From assembly GCA_000469685.2 (NCBI GenBank), contig LS997564.1, positions 11,386,091 through 11,450,090 on the forward strand: a DNA stretch of 64,000 bases. The letters run 5' to 3'. Numbering within the stretch: the first letter of the stretch is position 1; each line of letters opens with the position of its first letter. The stretch is from Haemonchus contortus (taxonomy: Eukaryota > Nematoda > Chromadorea > Rhabditida > Trichostrongylidae). The notes under the pieces are model-generated. The model was not told the DNA's origin. It was given only the letters and a program-made list of their open reading frames with translations, and ran no database searches. Shown in pieces: positions 47,090-58,500 of this stretch. The translations under genes and the position numbers were made by a program.

Positions 47090-50000
47090 ACATTCGACAG
47101 GAACAAAGATGGTCAAGTAAGTTATGAGGAGATCAAGCGCGAAATTCTACGCTCAACAGATGGCTTCACACTCAAGCAGGTCTTCAAAGCTGTGGATTTC
47201 GACAAGGTACTGACATTCTGTGTAATGAGCTGCGGGATCTGTTGGCAGACCTACTTCGATATCATGAGACCTCCGGTTACGTTATGCTCATACGAGTGAA
47301 TAGCGTTCGGCAATAGTAGTTCTAGGAAACTTCTAGGAAATTCTAGAAGGAATCTGAACTATTGAGAAATTTTGGCAAATTCCTTCCGTACACTCTAATA
47401 TAATGTTTAGGCTTACCTGTATACTGCCTTCTAGCCCTTGGTACCTAATAACCTCTTAAATGAAAGGGGTCGGCCGTTGTTGTGGCAGATGTAGGATAGT
47501 TCATATGAATTTACTTTACAAATTTCATATCTACCAACTTCTAAATGGAAGATTCTACATGGGTACTAATTAGTACTGCAACACTATGAATTCCAGGATT
47601 TCTACCTGACGGCAGACGAATATCTAGCGCTGTTGAATGAACTGGAACTACGTCAAAAGGTAGGTGACCACTCCACTTCTCCTACATGCTAATCAGAGTC
47701 AACATATAGGCTAAACCCTAATCGAAGTCAGAGGTGAAGCCAGAGTTCTGGCATAAGGTCAATTCCGATAGTCGCTGTTTATGATTTCTCGATTTGGCTC
47801 TAGGAAGGGCATGCTGCATTTTTATCCCTGATAGACTTTCCAATATCAGAGAAACTGATCGAAAAGTTGGAATTTTGCCTAAATATTGCTTTTTATTTTG
47901 CCATCTAGTGTTCTTTCAAGGGTTTCCTACGAATAGGTCGATTACTTAGATTCAAAACACTGACATAATCCCAAGCTAGATCAAAGTACGAGAGGTGATG
48001 CGGGTTATAGGTCGTGGTGCGGAAGCTGCTGGTAAAGAAACCTTTTCAATGACCTCATCTCTTTAGCTGCATTCAAATAATTTTCGAAATTATCGTTGAC
48101 ATATAAAGAGTTCAAAATAATTTTTATAAGTTTTAGGAAGGAAATTTGTCTGTGACACCGAAAACTATAGCAATGCCAAGTTCTACGGATGCCTCGAGAA
48201 CCATGAGACGTGAAAGAGTTTCCAGTGCCGAGAAGGGTGCCGACAATGAGAGGCATTCTTCGCCCCCGTCCGAGGCATCTCCCTCGTCAGCTTCTTCTGT
48301 CGAACCTGGAGTGACCGTTGCTGAAGAAAGCTCAACGGAGCTTTCGTCAGCTACTTCTGCTGATGACAAGGAAGAAACGACACCGGATGCGACCTCAACA
48401 TCAGAAGTTTCATCGAGCACAGATGTGCATATCCGAAGCGAAAGAGATGCAGAAGAAGGTGAGAAGGCTCACATGGATCTCCATGGAATGATTTTTCTTC
48501 ATTCAGCAGCAGTGTCTAATCGTTTTGTTACCCATTTACCCAAGAAAATTTCTTTGGGGCCTGACGTTGCCCAGAGGGCATGGCTGTAAAAATTTTTGGC
48601 TTTATCATGTTGGAGTACGAAAAAAGTGGTGGTGAATAAGGTTTACCATTGAATACCATCGAAGAAAAGATAAAAGCAGAGTGGCAAGAGAAACTGCAAT
48701 TGTCGTACTGCTTTGACTGATTGAATTCCGACAGAGGTTATAGGATATTTCAATGACAACAGGAGTGTTCGGGAGAGATTTTAGTCGCACTAGGAACAAC
48801 TAACACTGCACATTCACCAAAAAGGTGTTCTATTTGCATCGTGGTAAACAGCTGATCACCCGCCCACCTTCAAAAAAGACCCTTTTGTCAGGACTTTCGT
48901 CAGAATTGAGCATTTGAATCGGTTTTTGGGGCCTTTTTTGTCCCATGGGGTTTTTCGCTCTTGTCTTCCAAAGCCTCAACCTTTGTAAAAGGCGAGGCGA
49001 TAATTCTATCCAATAAAAAAACAGAGCTTATGGTCGCAAACTGTTTCTGAAGGTTCGTGACAAGGTCCATGCCATGCTAGCTTCGGAGAAAAACGTTATT
49101 ATGGTAGTGATAGCTTTCTCGACAAACTAATCGGCTCGTACTCATGACACTTGCTGGAAATCCCAAATTACATAGGAGATTGGAGATTGTCGGCATAATA
49201 ACATTCTCTTCAAACGTTAAGGCGTTTTGAGTAGCTTTGAAGGATCCGAAGTTGAGCGGTATAAATTCGGATTCTTCGGAGAGTTAGTAATAGAGAATTC
49301 ATTGACATTACAGAATCACCTTCTTCTACCCCTGCTACCTCCCAATCGGTCTCAACATCGCATGCTTCTACTGAAGACGCCGAAGAATCTACGGATGTGG
49401 TCAAGTCAAAGTCGTCAGTGATCAGAACAGTGACTAACATACGGCTTCGTGATCGAAGGAGTGTAGAAAAAGGTATGAGGAAGAGTTGGAAAACATTTAT
49501 ATAAAGACAATTCACACAAGCGATTCGTTTTTCAAAGACAATTAATTATTACATTTTACAACATTCCGAATTTCAATCTTTGAATTGAATGAGTTTGCCT
49601 AATTGAGGGCGGCAAGGAAGTGAGTTGCTGACCAAGAGTTGTCTGTTCCGAGATTTGGCTGAGGCTCGGTTGAGGCTTTTTAGCCAAGACTCCAACCCCT
49701 ATTTCAGCATTTTGAACAAAATAAGCTGGAACCGTCAGAAATAAGTAAAAGTACAAGCGAAAACAAAGAAATAAAGTAAGAGGTCAAAAATGTAGGGAAT
49801 CAAAAAATTAAAAGTAATTAAGGTTAATCAAGTGACATATTTAATACTTCGAAGTAAATAGACTGAAGCATGTAAATTCCAAGCTTTGAATTACAGAACC
49901 TTCCTCTGCCTCTCCTGATCCTGACTCGACATCGGCTCCTTCCACTGACGCTGAGGAACCAACCACAAAAGCCTCTTCAACAGATTCAACAACTGATGAG

Positions 50001-53000
50001 ACAGAAACCGTTAAAGAGGTGACTTCGGAAAAGTCAGCGTCTTCATCCACAGCTGAGCCCGTGGCAAGAATCCAGATAAGAAGTGCCGAGGAAGGTGAGA
50101 AGCACCTATTTCCTATCTCAGTGAGCTCCTGTTGCTTTCGCAGGACACTTATTTTCTGAATCACAAAACAGATGTTGAACCCGCTTACTTTCTGGATTAA
50201 AAAACAGTAAGGAGGCTGATTCTGTCTGACCAGCTCTGGGTTAGGTTAGCTACAATGTCGAAGAATCTGGCATCGAATGCCCTCCGCCGTCTAAAATGTT
50301 TCCAAGGAAGTCAACTATTGCATAATCTACGTCGGAGGACGTTGTCAGTTCGGCCGGCTAAGGTGGAGGCCAAGGTAGAGATGGGTCTCAGAGGTAGGAC
50401 TTGAAGGGAACGGAGGGGATGGAGTGAGAAAAAAAGGGAGGGGGTGATCGCTTTGGCTACAGCTCCTATAGTTTTCAAACAGCAAGCGTAAGCGATTTCA
50501 GTAGTATAGTATATGGCATGGTGCAGTACAGTACAGTACAGTATCGTAAAGTATCGTATAGTATAGTATAGTATAGTATAGTATAGTATAGTATAGTATA
50601 GTATAGTATAGTATAGTATAGTATAGTATAGTATAGCATAGTATAGTATAGTATAGTATAGTATAGTATAGTATAGTATAGTATAGTATAGTATACATAG
50701 TATAGTATAGTATAGTTAGTATAATATAGTATAGTATAGTATAGCATAGTATAGTATAGTATAGTATAGTATAGTATAGTATAGTATAGTATAGTATAGG
50801 CATAGTACACACCCTGACCGCACAAAACTGAAAAATAATCAGAAGGCTTTTAATTATTCAGCAAAGGATAAAGTCAACAACTTTTCAGACTCTTCCTCTT
50901 CTGTTTCTCTTGACGAGACGTCATCGACTTCTTCAGAACCGGAGCAGACGACTCCTGAAACGGACTCGACAGACCCAACATCAGCTTCTTCTCCCAAAGC
51001 TTCCAAAAAGATGGTTGCTGTTGATGCTGACTCAACGTCGTCTGTTAGTAAGCTGACTGCCATTCAAATTCGTACCAAAAGGGAAGCAGAAAAAGGTGAG
51101 GGAAAAGTATTGCACACACTTTTGGAAATTTTAAGTAGAATTGACTCCCGGATTGATTTGAATCGATGCTTAATAGGCCTTTATAAAAAGTGATAAAAAA
51201 AGGAAATCCAATATGAATTTTTGTCAATTATAGTGTCGTCGCCCTCCACTTCGCTTTTCCTCAACTCATCAGAGAGTTCCTCCGTTGAAGATGAAGAGGT
51301 CATTCTTGAACGCAACTCAACTCGAGTTTCATCTAAAGCCTCCTCCCTTCTTGATGCTATCAGAGTACGAGACAAAAGAAGTAATGACGGAGGTTTGTGC
51401 CACTCTTAAGCTTTTTCTACAAGGGAGGCAGACAAAGTATTAAACATGGATAGTACTAACATCTTCATTAGAACAGGCCATGCGTTGGACTCTCATTAGG
51501 AATGAAGGAGCCTATTGGGCACCTCTACTACTACCATACTGCGCACATTTGGTATTATTTATTAAATTACTATGCTTGAGTTTTTTTGCCTATCTGCATT
51601 TCGGTCTGCAGCGTAATTCATATTCACCCTCCCTCTCCTTGAAAGTAGATTGCCGAAACTCAGAAGGAACACAGAAAGTATAATACAAACTTTAATGCAA
51701 TACAAATCGATCGATATCGATCAATGTAGGTGTGTACAGTAATCAGCTGACTATTCATTACCTCTTTTCCCTGGAGGAGGAATGTCAGGCACTAATCGAG
51801 TATTCGGATTTTGTCTTGAAAAGAAGTTGAGCCTGGCATAACAGTTAGCCACAGAATCAAACTTCATAACTTCCCTCTCTATGAACACATAGTTTCGAAA
51901 CTGACAGGGGACGGAAAAGGGAAGTTGGGAATTTCGATTTTGATTTAGTTTGAATCGATCCAACTTCTCCAAGTGTCAATCTGCTCTCGGGCAGTAATTG
52001 GAGGAGAGGTAGTAGACGGCCTTGTCAAGTGGAAGTATAATTATTCAAAAAGCGTGGGTCTGATAAGTACCGTTGAGCTTTTCGGTTTGTAATACCACAA
52101 GCAGGTCGTTTATACTTCCGAATAGGCATGATTACAGGGTTCGAACCTACACAAATTAATAGGATGTTAGTCAGAAATATCGTTTTCGGAGATACATACA
52201 TACGTGGTGCGCAAAAGCGGAATTGCTTTTCGAGGATTTTCAGTTGGAAATTCGTCTTAATGATTAATTGAGCTGCATCTAAGAGGTTGAAGTCCAGTAG
52301 GAGTGGATCATGCTTCACTGTGGAGGGTTTGGTTGGCGTGGGTAAGGCTTAGTCCACAAGCAATAAAGTTACTGTTAGGCCATAGTGAGTCCAGTTGGCC
52401 TGAGACACCACGGGATTCCGACATTTCCAACCACCTCAGTGCCCTAAATGAAACGATTTTATTCGAAAGAATCCATCTTGAGGAAATGTAAGGCAGTGGT
52501 GGCGTATGTGGACGCTTGTTCCATTCTTATACGAGCCTTTTCTAGTTTTTAGCTTTTAATTTTTTATGCGGTTGTAACACCCTGTGCTTGTACGTTTTTT
52601 TGCGTGAGTTGGCTCTGAAGATCTAGAAAATACCTTTTGATTATTTTCAGGAATGATCAGAGTATCTCCATCCCAAGTGATCCACGAATTGTCAACGGAC
52701 GAGGAGCCAGCAGTCGAGGAGAAAGCAATCTCCCCATGGAAGGCCGCCCAAAGAAGGTTGCCCAATTACGTTTTATTCCGTCATTAATAATGAAAAAGTT
52801 AGGAAACACTCAAACAAGGACATCGAAGGTTGAGTCCAGTCCGGTTCCCCAACTGTAGACATGTCTTGGCCTCATGAGAGCTAAAGTAACGTTTTCTGCA
52901 TGCCTGGACGAACTCCAGGAATAGAATGGACGGGCGCTGTTCTATTCATGGGCGACTAATCACGGAAATACAATAGCGCCCGTCCATTCTATTCTTGGGA

Positions 53001-53809
53001 TTCGTCCAGGCATATAGAAAACGAACTGACTTCCATTTATGATTGAATGCGTATTTTCCCTACAATGACCCACTGGGGCCGGTCCTTGGTAGCTTTTATG
53101 CTCTCATACAAGCTGGTACCAAGTGACCGATCATAGAAGGGTTGGAGGCTTTAATGATTCGGGCTGGTACTGGTTTGTGATTCGATTCCTGAGACGTCTG
53201 TGTGAAAAAGTCCATTCCGCTCTACGTCGTTGCGGAATCCGCCTCCATAGAACCTTCGAGCTGATTGAAAAGACCAGATTGTACTACAAAAAGAGTTCTG
53301 TCTTCCTGACGTTTTTTTTTTGAGAGCCTTTTATTCTGCCCTCAAACCTCGTAAGCTCATATCCATCTATTCACGCTTTGGAGGCATCTGGCATGAGAGA
53401 TTTCTTCCAGATTGGCAGCTGAACGTAGATTAAAACAATTCGCAGCTGCTTCGAGAAGGACCAAGAGAGAGAAAATCGAAACGGGAGAGACTGCTCCTCC
53501 ACTTATCGAGCCCTTCACAGTGAGTCTTAACCGCCGTACTGCTTTCACCGTTCATTCAACCCTCTGAGCTGGTATTTTTGAGTCGCTATCGTTTCCAGTA
53601 GCTCGCAATCGATATCTATGATTCCGATTCTGATGGAAAATGAGTGGATTACACATGTTCTAGAAGATGGCATTAATTTTCAGGAGCTGCCCAAGGCTGA
53701 AATGCTTAGGCTTTCTTTGACGGTAACGCAAAATCTTCGTGGTGGCAAATTCAAGCCTAGCATTGCCGAATCTGTTACGGTACCATATGATAGCAAGGAT
53801 TTCAACTAG
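47090..53809 (+). CDS. EF-hand pair with long Ser/Thr/Glu-rich modular tail (5' end not found)
   Basis: Exons: 47090-47206, 47597-47659, 48137-48458, 49314-49472, 49897-50094, 50889-51095, 51234-51392, 52651-52756, 53411-53519, 53684-53809; frame is kept (521 residues plus stop). The first two encode EF loops DRNKDGQVSYEE and DFDKDFYLTADE and match, with the same phase-0 boundaries, exons 5-6 of the gene at 42888. The next five are rich in Ser, Thr, Glu and Pro, are all phase 1 at both ends (the first starts in phase 0), and each closes with a basic patch such as HIRSERDAEE, NIRLRDRRSVEK, QIRTKREAEK or IRVRDKRS. The C-terminus is basic then ordinary (RGGKFKPSIAESVTVPYDS). No start codon exon was found, so it probably borrows the upstream signal-peptide exons. 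The tail could be a mucin-like, O-glycosylated stalk; this is inferred from composition. Confidence 0.72.
50520..50800. repeat. Pentanucleotide microsatellite (TATAG)n
   Basis: About 280 bp of nearly pure GTATA/TATAG units with a few GCATA, TACATAG and TTAG interruptions. It lies in the intron between exons 49897-50094 and 50889-51095 of the Ser-rich EF-hand gene. Likely length-polymorphic. Confidence 0.95.
52890..53023. repeat. Inverted repeat forming a long hairpin
   Basis: Two arms of about 48 bp (52890-52938 and 52975-53023) share CGTTTTCT, ATGCCTGGACGAA and AATAGAATGGACGGGCGCT, separated by a loop of about 36 bp, with few mismatches. It lies in the intron after exon 52651-52756. It could be a small foldback element or a hairpin RNA precursor; no TA or other clear target duplication was found. 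Confidence 0.85.
53602..53643 (+). CDS. Possible alternative terminal exon with EF-loop-like start
   Basis: After the second acceptor of a tandem CAGTAG site, the phase-0 frame reads LAIDIYDSDSDGK and then TGA. The preceding exon (53411-53519) also ends in phase 0. The downstream exon 53684-53809 is likewise phase 0, so this small exon could be an alternative C-terminus or be skipped. Confidence 0.45.
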   Translation, partial: LAIDIYDSDSDGK

Positions 53810-53814
53810 GCATC

Positions 53815-54620
53815 ATTCTTTTAATGGGCATTTCTGCAATAGGAACCAGTGTATAAGATATATTTCCATATTTATTATATTTATACGAGACTACTGATTG
53901 GTTAGCGACATGATGATGCCCTCCGATCGGAGACTACCTCAGACCACGAACTTTACATCTGCTACCTCTTATGTTATTCTAGCTACCTCAATGAATTGTC
54001 AGGAGATAACTACCTTCTGACTTTACTAAACTCAGTTTCTTCACCAGATACCTGCTACCTACATTGGATTGTGTTTTCTCTCATTCATTTTCCTACTGGT
54101 ATACTTCAGTGATTTGTGTCATTTTCAATAAAGTAGTTGTTATTGCTGTTTTGAACTGTTAAAGATGGGACAGGGTCAGCAGGGGTCCGGGAACATTTCC
54201 CCGAAGACGGCGTCGCGCACGCCGCAACCGCCGCGTATCACAGGATTGCGATGGGAGATTGGAGCGCGCAATTTGTGAGGTAGGGAGTCCTTTAATTATT
54301 TGAATTGGCCGGCCGCTCCCTTCAATTCCAATGCGGTATTGATCGTCGCTGATACAGGAGGAGACATTCTTATTAAACAAGTCTAATATACATAACAAAC
54401 AAGAAAAGGAAAGGTAAAAAACGATCAAAACCAATGAAGAAGAAAGGCACCCAACGGAAAGTATGGCGTCATATCGATTGGCGGGGGCGGAGTGAGTACG
54501 GTAATTGCAGTGACATTTGCCGCATGCCGCAAGGGAGAATGTCGCAATCGGGGAAAAGTTCCGTTACCCGGTCAGCAGGCCATGTGCATATGTGCCCAGC
54601 TTAATTGCATATGCCTCTCA
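53815..54620. other. Intergenic with a GC-rich patch
   Basis: Positions about 54165-54250 are strikingly GC-rich (ACGGCGTCGCGCACGCCGCAACCGCC) in an AT-rich setting, and a palindromic GGCCGGCC lies at about 54307. No gene recognised; possibly a fragment of an unrecognised repeat. Confidence 0.35.
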
Positions 54621-54624
54621 ATGT

Positions 54625-54778
54625 AAGGATGAAGTCTTTAGAGGATGAAGTCTTTTTGATCAGTTCCGTCTGAGGGATGGAAGGCTTGGTTGCCCTAAGC
54701 GGATGTCGATTTGAGGTTTGAGCTCGTGACCATGCGTGAAAATAGTGGCCACTTGTCACTACACCACCTCCGTCGTCT
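54625..54778 (-). repeat. tRNA-derived SINE copy, internally deleted
   Basis: The head (GACGGAGGTGGTGTAGTGACAAG on the minus strand) and the CATGGTCACGAGC block match the family. The middle body is missing, with the tail-like GATGAAGTCTTT directly joined. Confidence 0.65.
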
Positions 54779-54921
54779 CACAAACAGTAAAAGGAGAGCA
54801 CACTAATACAGGCTATCTGGCTTGCGAAATGGGCAGATCGATGAGGATGAGATTCATGGTCTAGCCTGCGGGTTAACGCAAAACCCCTGCGACACCTTAA
54901 ACGGAAGTTAAAGTGTGTCAT

Positions 54922-55218
54922 AGGATAGAGGATAAAGTCTTGGCGCATTAGTCAATCCCATCGGAGGGATGCGCCCACGCATTTGACTTCCATTCGGAAT
55001 CGCAGTGGCGTATTGAATACGTATGTGGCCTATACACAAACTTGTGGTGGCCAGCCAATGAACAAGTTAGTGCTTTTATCCACCCATACGAGTCTGGTGC
55101 CTATGACCGACCTCGGAGCGATGGAAGGCTTGTTTGGCCTAGGCAGATGTCGATCCGGGATTCGAACCCGTGACCATGCGTGTGTGAAGACGCCATTTGC
55201 TATTACACCACCTCCGCC
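54922..55218 (-). repeat. tRNA-derived SINE, full length
   Basis: 297 bp. On the minus strand: head GGCGGAGGTGGTGTAATAGC (A box), perfect B box GGTTCGAATCC (55158-55168), body with GGCCACCACAAGTTTGTG and GGAAGTCAAATGCG, tail GGGATTGACTAATGCGCCAAG. It is the best-preserved copy and useful as the family reference. Confidence 0.85.
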
Positions 55219-55545
55219 CTAATGTAAAGACGTTAAAGTGCATTATACGAACTGCATACTGCTCAGTCTGGGGCATTACATTCAGCGTTCTTAACTACAC
55301 TGCACTACTAGACTGTACGTTACATCCCGTAGACCTCCAATTAGGGTGTTTACATGAGGAATTGACCCTATCTGTTAAGTGTTGATACTGATTCTCAACA
55401 GCATATATAAAGGCTGAGGAGAGTAGGTTCAGGCTATTTTATACTTTTCGACAAACAGAGGTATGTGGGCAAAGTTGCTGCTGCTTGAAGTCGCCCGAAA
55501 CCTCCAGCCTTTTTCAGGTGTTCCAAATTATTCTCAACAACTACG

Positions 55546-58500
55546 ATGGGTTCAACTTCTAAACATGATGGAGGCATTGTACAAGTCACGAGTTCAGTTT
55601 CTAGAGATGTAAAAACACCACCGGTCATGGGATCCATGGAAACAGTCGCGCCTCAAGCCACGAGTTCAACGTTGAAGAATGCCAACTCGCCACGTGCCCC
55701 GTATTTACCTTCGAGAGAAACGTTAAAGGACCTAGGGCCTGAACTTATTACGGCCTCAGTCTACAAGACAGCAAAATCATCACAATCTACAGTTCCATCC
55801 CGTAGACCGTTGACCACGCTCGAGGTTAGTCTCCAACAACGATTTTCTTGGAAACAGTGGAATCAAAGTTTTAGCGGGAGTTTTCCTCCCAATCGGTACG
55901 ACAGGGTTGTGAAGTGTACATTGGGTCCCAGGGTACTCATGTAGCCATTCAGGTTTGGTAGGGGTGGGTTGTCCCGAACGTTGCAACTTACTTGGGTTCT
56001 CGAGTCTCATGAACTAGTCAGATTTGGCCGCAGAGCATAGAAGAGGTTGTGGGTAGTAACGTTAGACTATCTGAAAATTGAATGGTGAATAAACTACGTT
56101 TCATTCTCCTTCCAACAACTTACTTCATTAATAGTGATACAGATAGAGGTAGAGGTTAGGATCATCGATGGTAAGTGGAAGGAAGTGATAAAACTGATAG
56201 GAACTGATAGGGAGCCTAGGGATGCATTAACCACTGGTTCCGTCACGCTTCTTGGGTTAACAGTGAAGTCCTGGCATTTTAGTGGTGAAGTGGGGTGTAA
56301 AGAGGCTGTGGATGATTGATAACAAGGACCAGTGATAACATACGCGCGTATTAGATGCTACACCCCAACGGAGTAATTCTACTTGAGTGTGTGATACAGT
56401 GTGCGACCGGTTCGCAGACGACGGATTCGAGAAAATGCACCATCCTATGCAATCTGATAAGGGATCTCAGATGTTTTTCAATTTCCAACCCCTTTGGTAT
56501 ACATATACGATGTGGGCTTGACGTTTTGATAAGTTTATCAGTGATGAAAGAGAAGGTTGACAAAAAATGAGTGATAAGTGCAGTGATAAGGATTGATTAA
56601 AGTCAGCATCATGTTAAAAGACAAAATTTGATTCCTCTCTCCATTCGACACAAGGTGCCGCAAAACCTACATGAAGACAAAGGGTCTGTGAATACGGACT
56701 CCTGATGTGATTTAGCACTTGCCCTGGCAAGGCAGTGTTGAGACTCCAGGGAGCAACCTTACTAAAACTGCAATAAAACAGCTCAGTAAACCGCACACTG
56801 GGCCCAGCCGTCTCCGGAATCGGACGGTATGGCGACCGGTGAGAGGCGAAGAAATCTTGGATTGCGCAGGGCGCCTTGGATTTTGGACTATAGCAGCACT
56901 CCCTCCACACGACATGGAGACTGTTCAATACTTTATACTTACAATGCGAGAACAGTCTCTTCCACTGCCGCTCTCCATAAGCTCCTCGATGCAGCTACTC
57001 ACATTGAATGTCATGTGATTACGCTGCGAGAAACCAAGAGCAGGAGAATTGACGTGCGACGAATAAACGATGAACCCTCATCATTCGTGGCGAAAAGCCT
57101 CAATCGTGAAACGTCGGCGCTGGTTTCGTCGTGCACCCATCTGTCGTCTATCTCGTCGATTCTCACAAAGTCCTGTCTTATCACTTTGCCATCCTACTGC
57201 TACTACATACGCACATGAAGACCATCTCTATCGTCAACTACTACTCTCCACACTTTACAGGTGACGAAGTGGAGCTCGACGCGTTTTACGACCAACTTGG
57301 GGAAGTCATCCACAACGAAAAGTCCTCCTACAAATTCTTTGTTGGAGATTTCAACGGTAGGCTTGGCGAAGCACAAGAGGAGGAGTTCAGGATCGGAAAG
57401 TTCGAAGTGGGGGGAGAAAAGAGAACGGAAACCGTCTAGCTAGACTCCTGTCCGCGGCTCGACCCTTCCAAACTCTTTCTTCCAGAAGAAGGAACATCGC
57501 CATTGTACATGGGAGTCTCCTAATGGTACAACTCATGCTGAACTGGACCACATATTAACAAACAGAAAGTGGTGCTTATCAGATGTTGGTGTGGTACTAT
57601 CTTTCTGTGGTGGGTCTGATCATCGGCTCCTTCGCGTCAAGATCAGATTCAGCCACAAGCTGGAAAAGTTCTTTCAACATCGCGCAAAGAGCTTGAAGCA
57701 TGTTGTGGATGACGGAGTTGTTTTGATGGTGCCCTGTCCCGATATGAATGGCAGTTCTTGGATGACCCGACCGAAGCCTACAGCGCCCTGGTTCGGGGTC
57801 TCCTCGCTTGTGCTGAACAGGCCAAGCCGCTAGTGGATACCTCCGCTCGCATTTCAGATGCGACGCAAGATCTACTCAGGACAAGAAGAAACTTAAGACT
57901 TGTCCAGAACGGCCCACATCTTGATAGGCTGCAAGCGAATATCAGCCGCAGATAGGCAGTGCAGCAAAACCTTCAAAACTATACAGGGAGAGGAGACTAC
58001 AAGAGGCAGCATTGAACAGAACTATAATAGTTTGAGAAAATGCCATCGGGATTCCCAGGACCACAGTATTCCAATTTCGTGTTTGAAGAAAGAGGGACGG
58101 AACACTTACAACATCCTGTACCGATCCACGACACGTATTCGGAAATCGAGACCTCAGCCGACCTACTCCGTGCAAGTGGCTACGGACTTCATGCGCTTAT
58201 CGCAACACACATGACATTCTACCTGCAGAAGGAGAAGGTCCCCACTAGTGGAGGAACTAGCGGATGGTCATTCTTTACAAGAAGGAAGACCGGGATGATC
58301 TTCGCAACTACCGCCCAATAAGATTGCTAAGTGTGCTTTACAAGATGTTCACGAAGACCACCCTGACACGCATATCGCAAACGTTGGATGAAGCTCAACC
58401 TGTAGAGCAGGCCGGATTCCGAAAGGGATTCAGCTGCTTAGACCACATCCAAGCGGTCACAATGGTCGTCGAAGTGTGCCGAGAATTCCGAATGCCTCTT

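Noticed and set aside
50475..50825. Minus-strand frames rich in Leu-Tyr-Tyr-Thr-Ile
   Set aside because: Translation of the TATAG microsatellite, not a gene.
48137..51392. CRISPR-like or tandem-repeat DNA in the Ser-rich region
   Set aside because: The repetition is at protein-composition level across separate exons; the DNA itself has no regular repeat-spacer pattern.
54280..54330. TGAGGTAG seed resembling let-7
   Set aside because: Bases after the seed do not match let-7 and no miRNA-type stem-loop could be paired around it.
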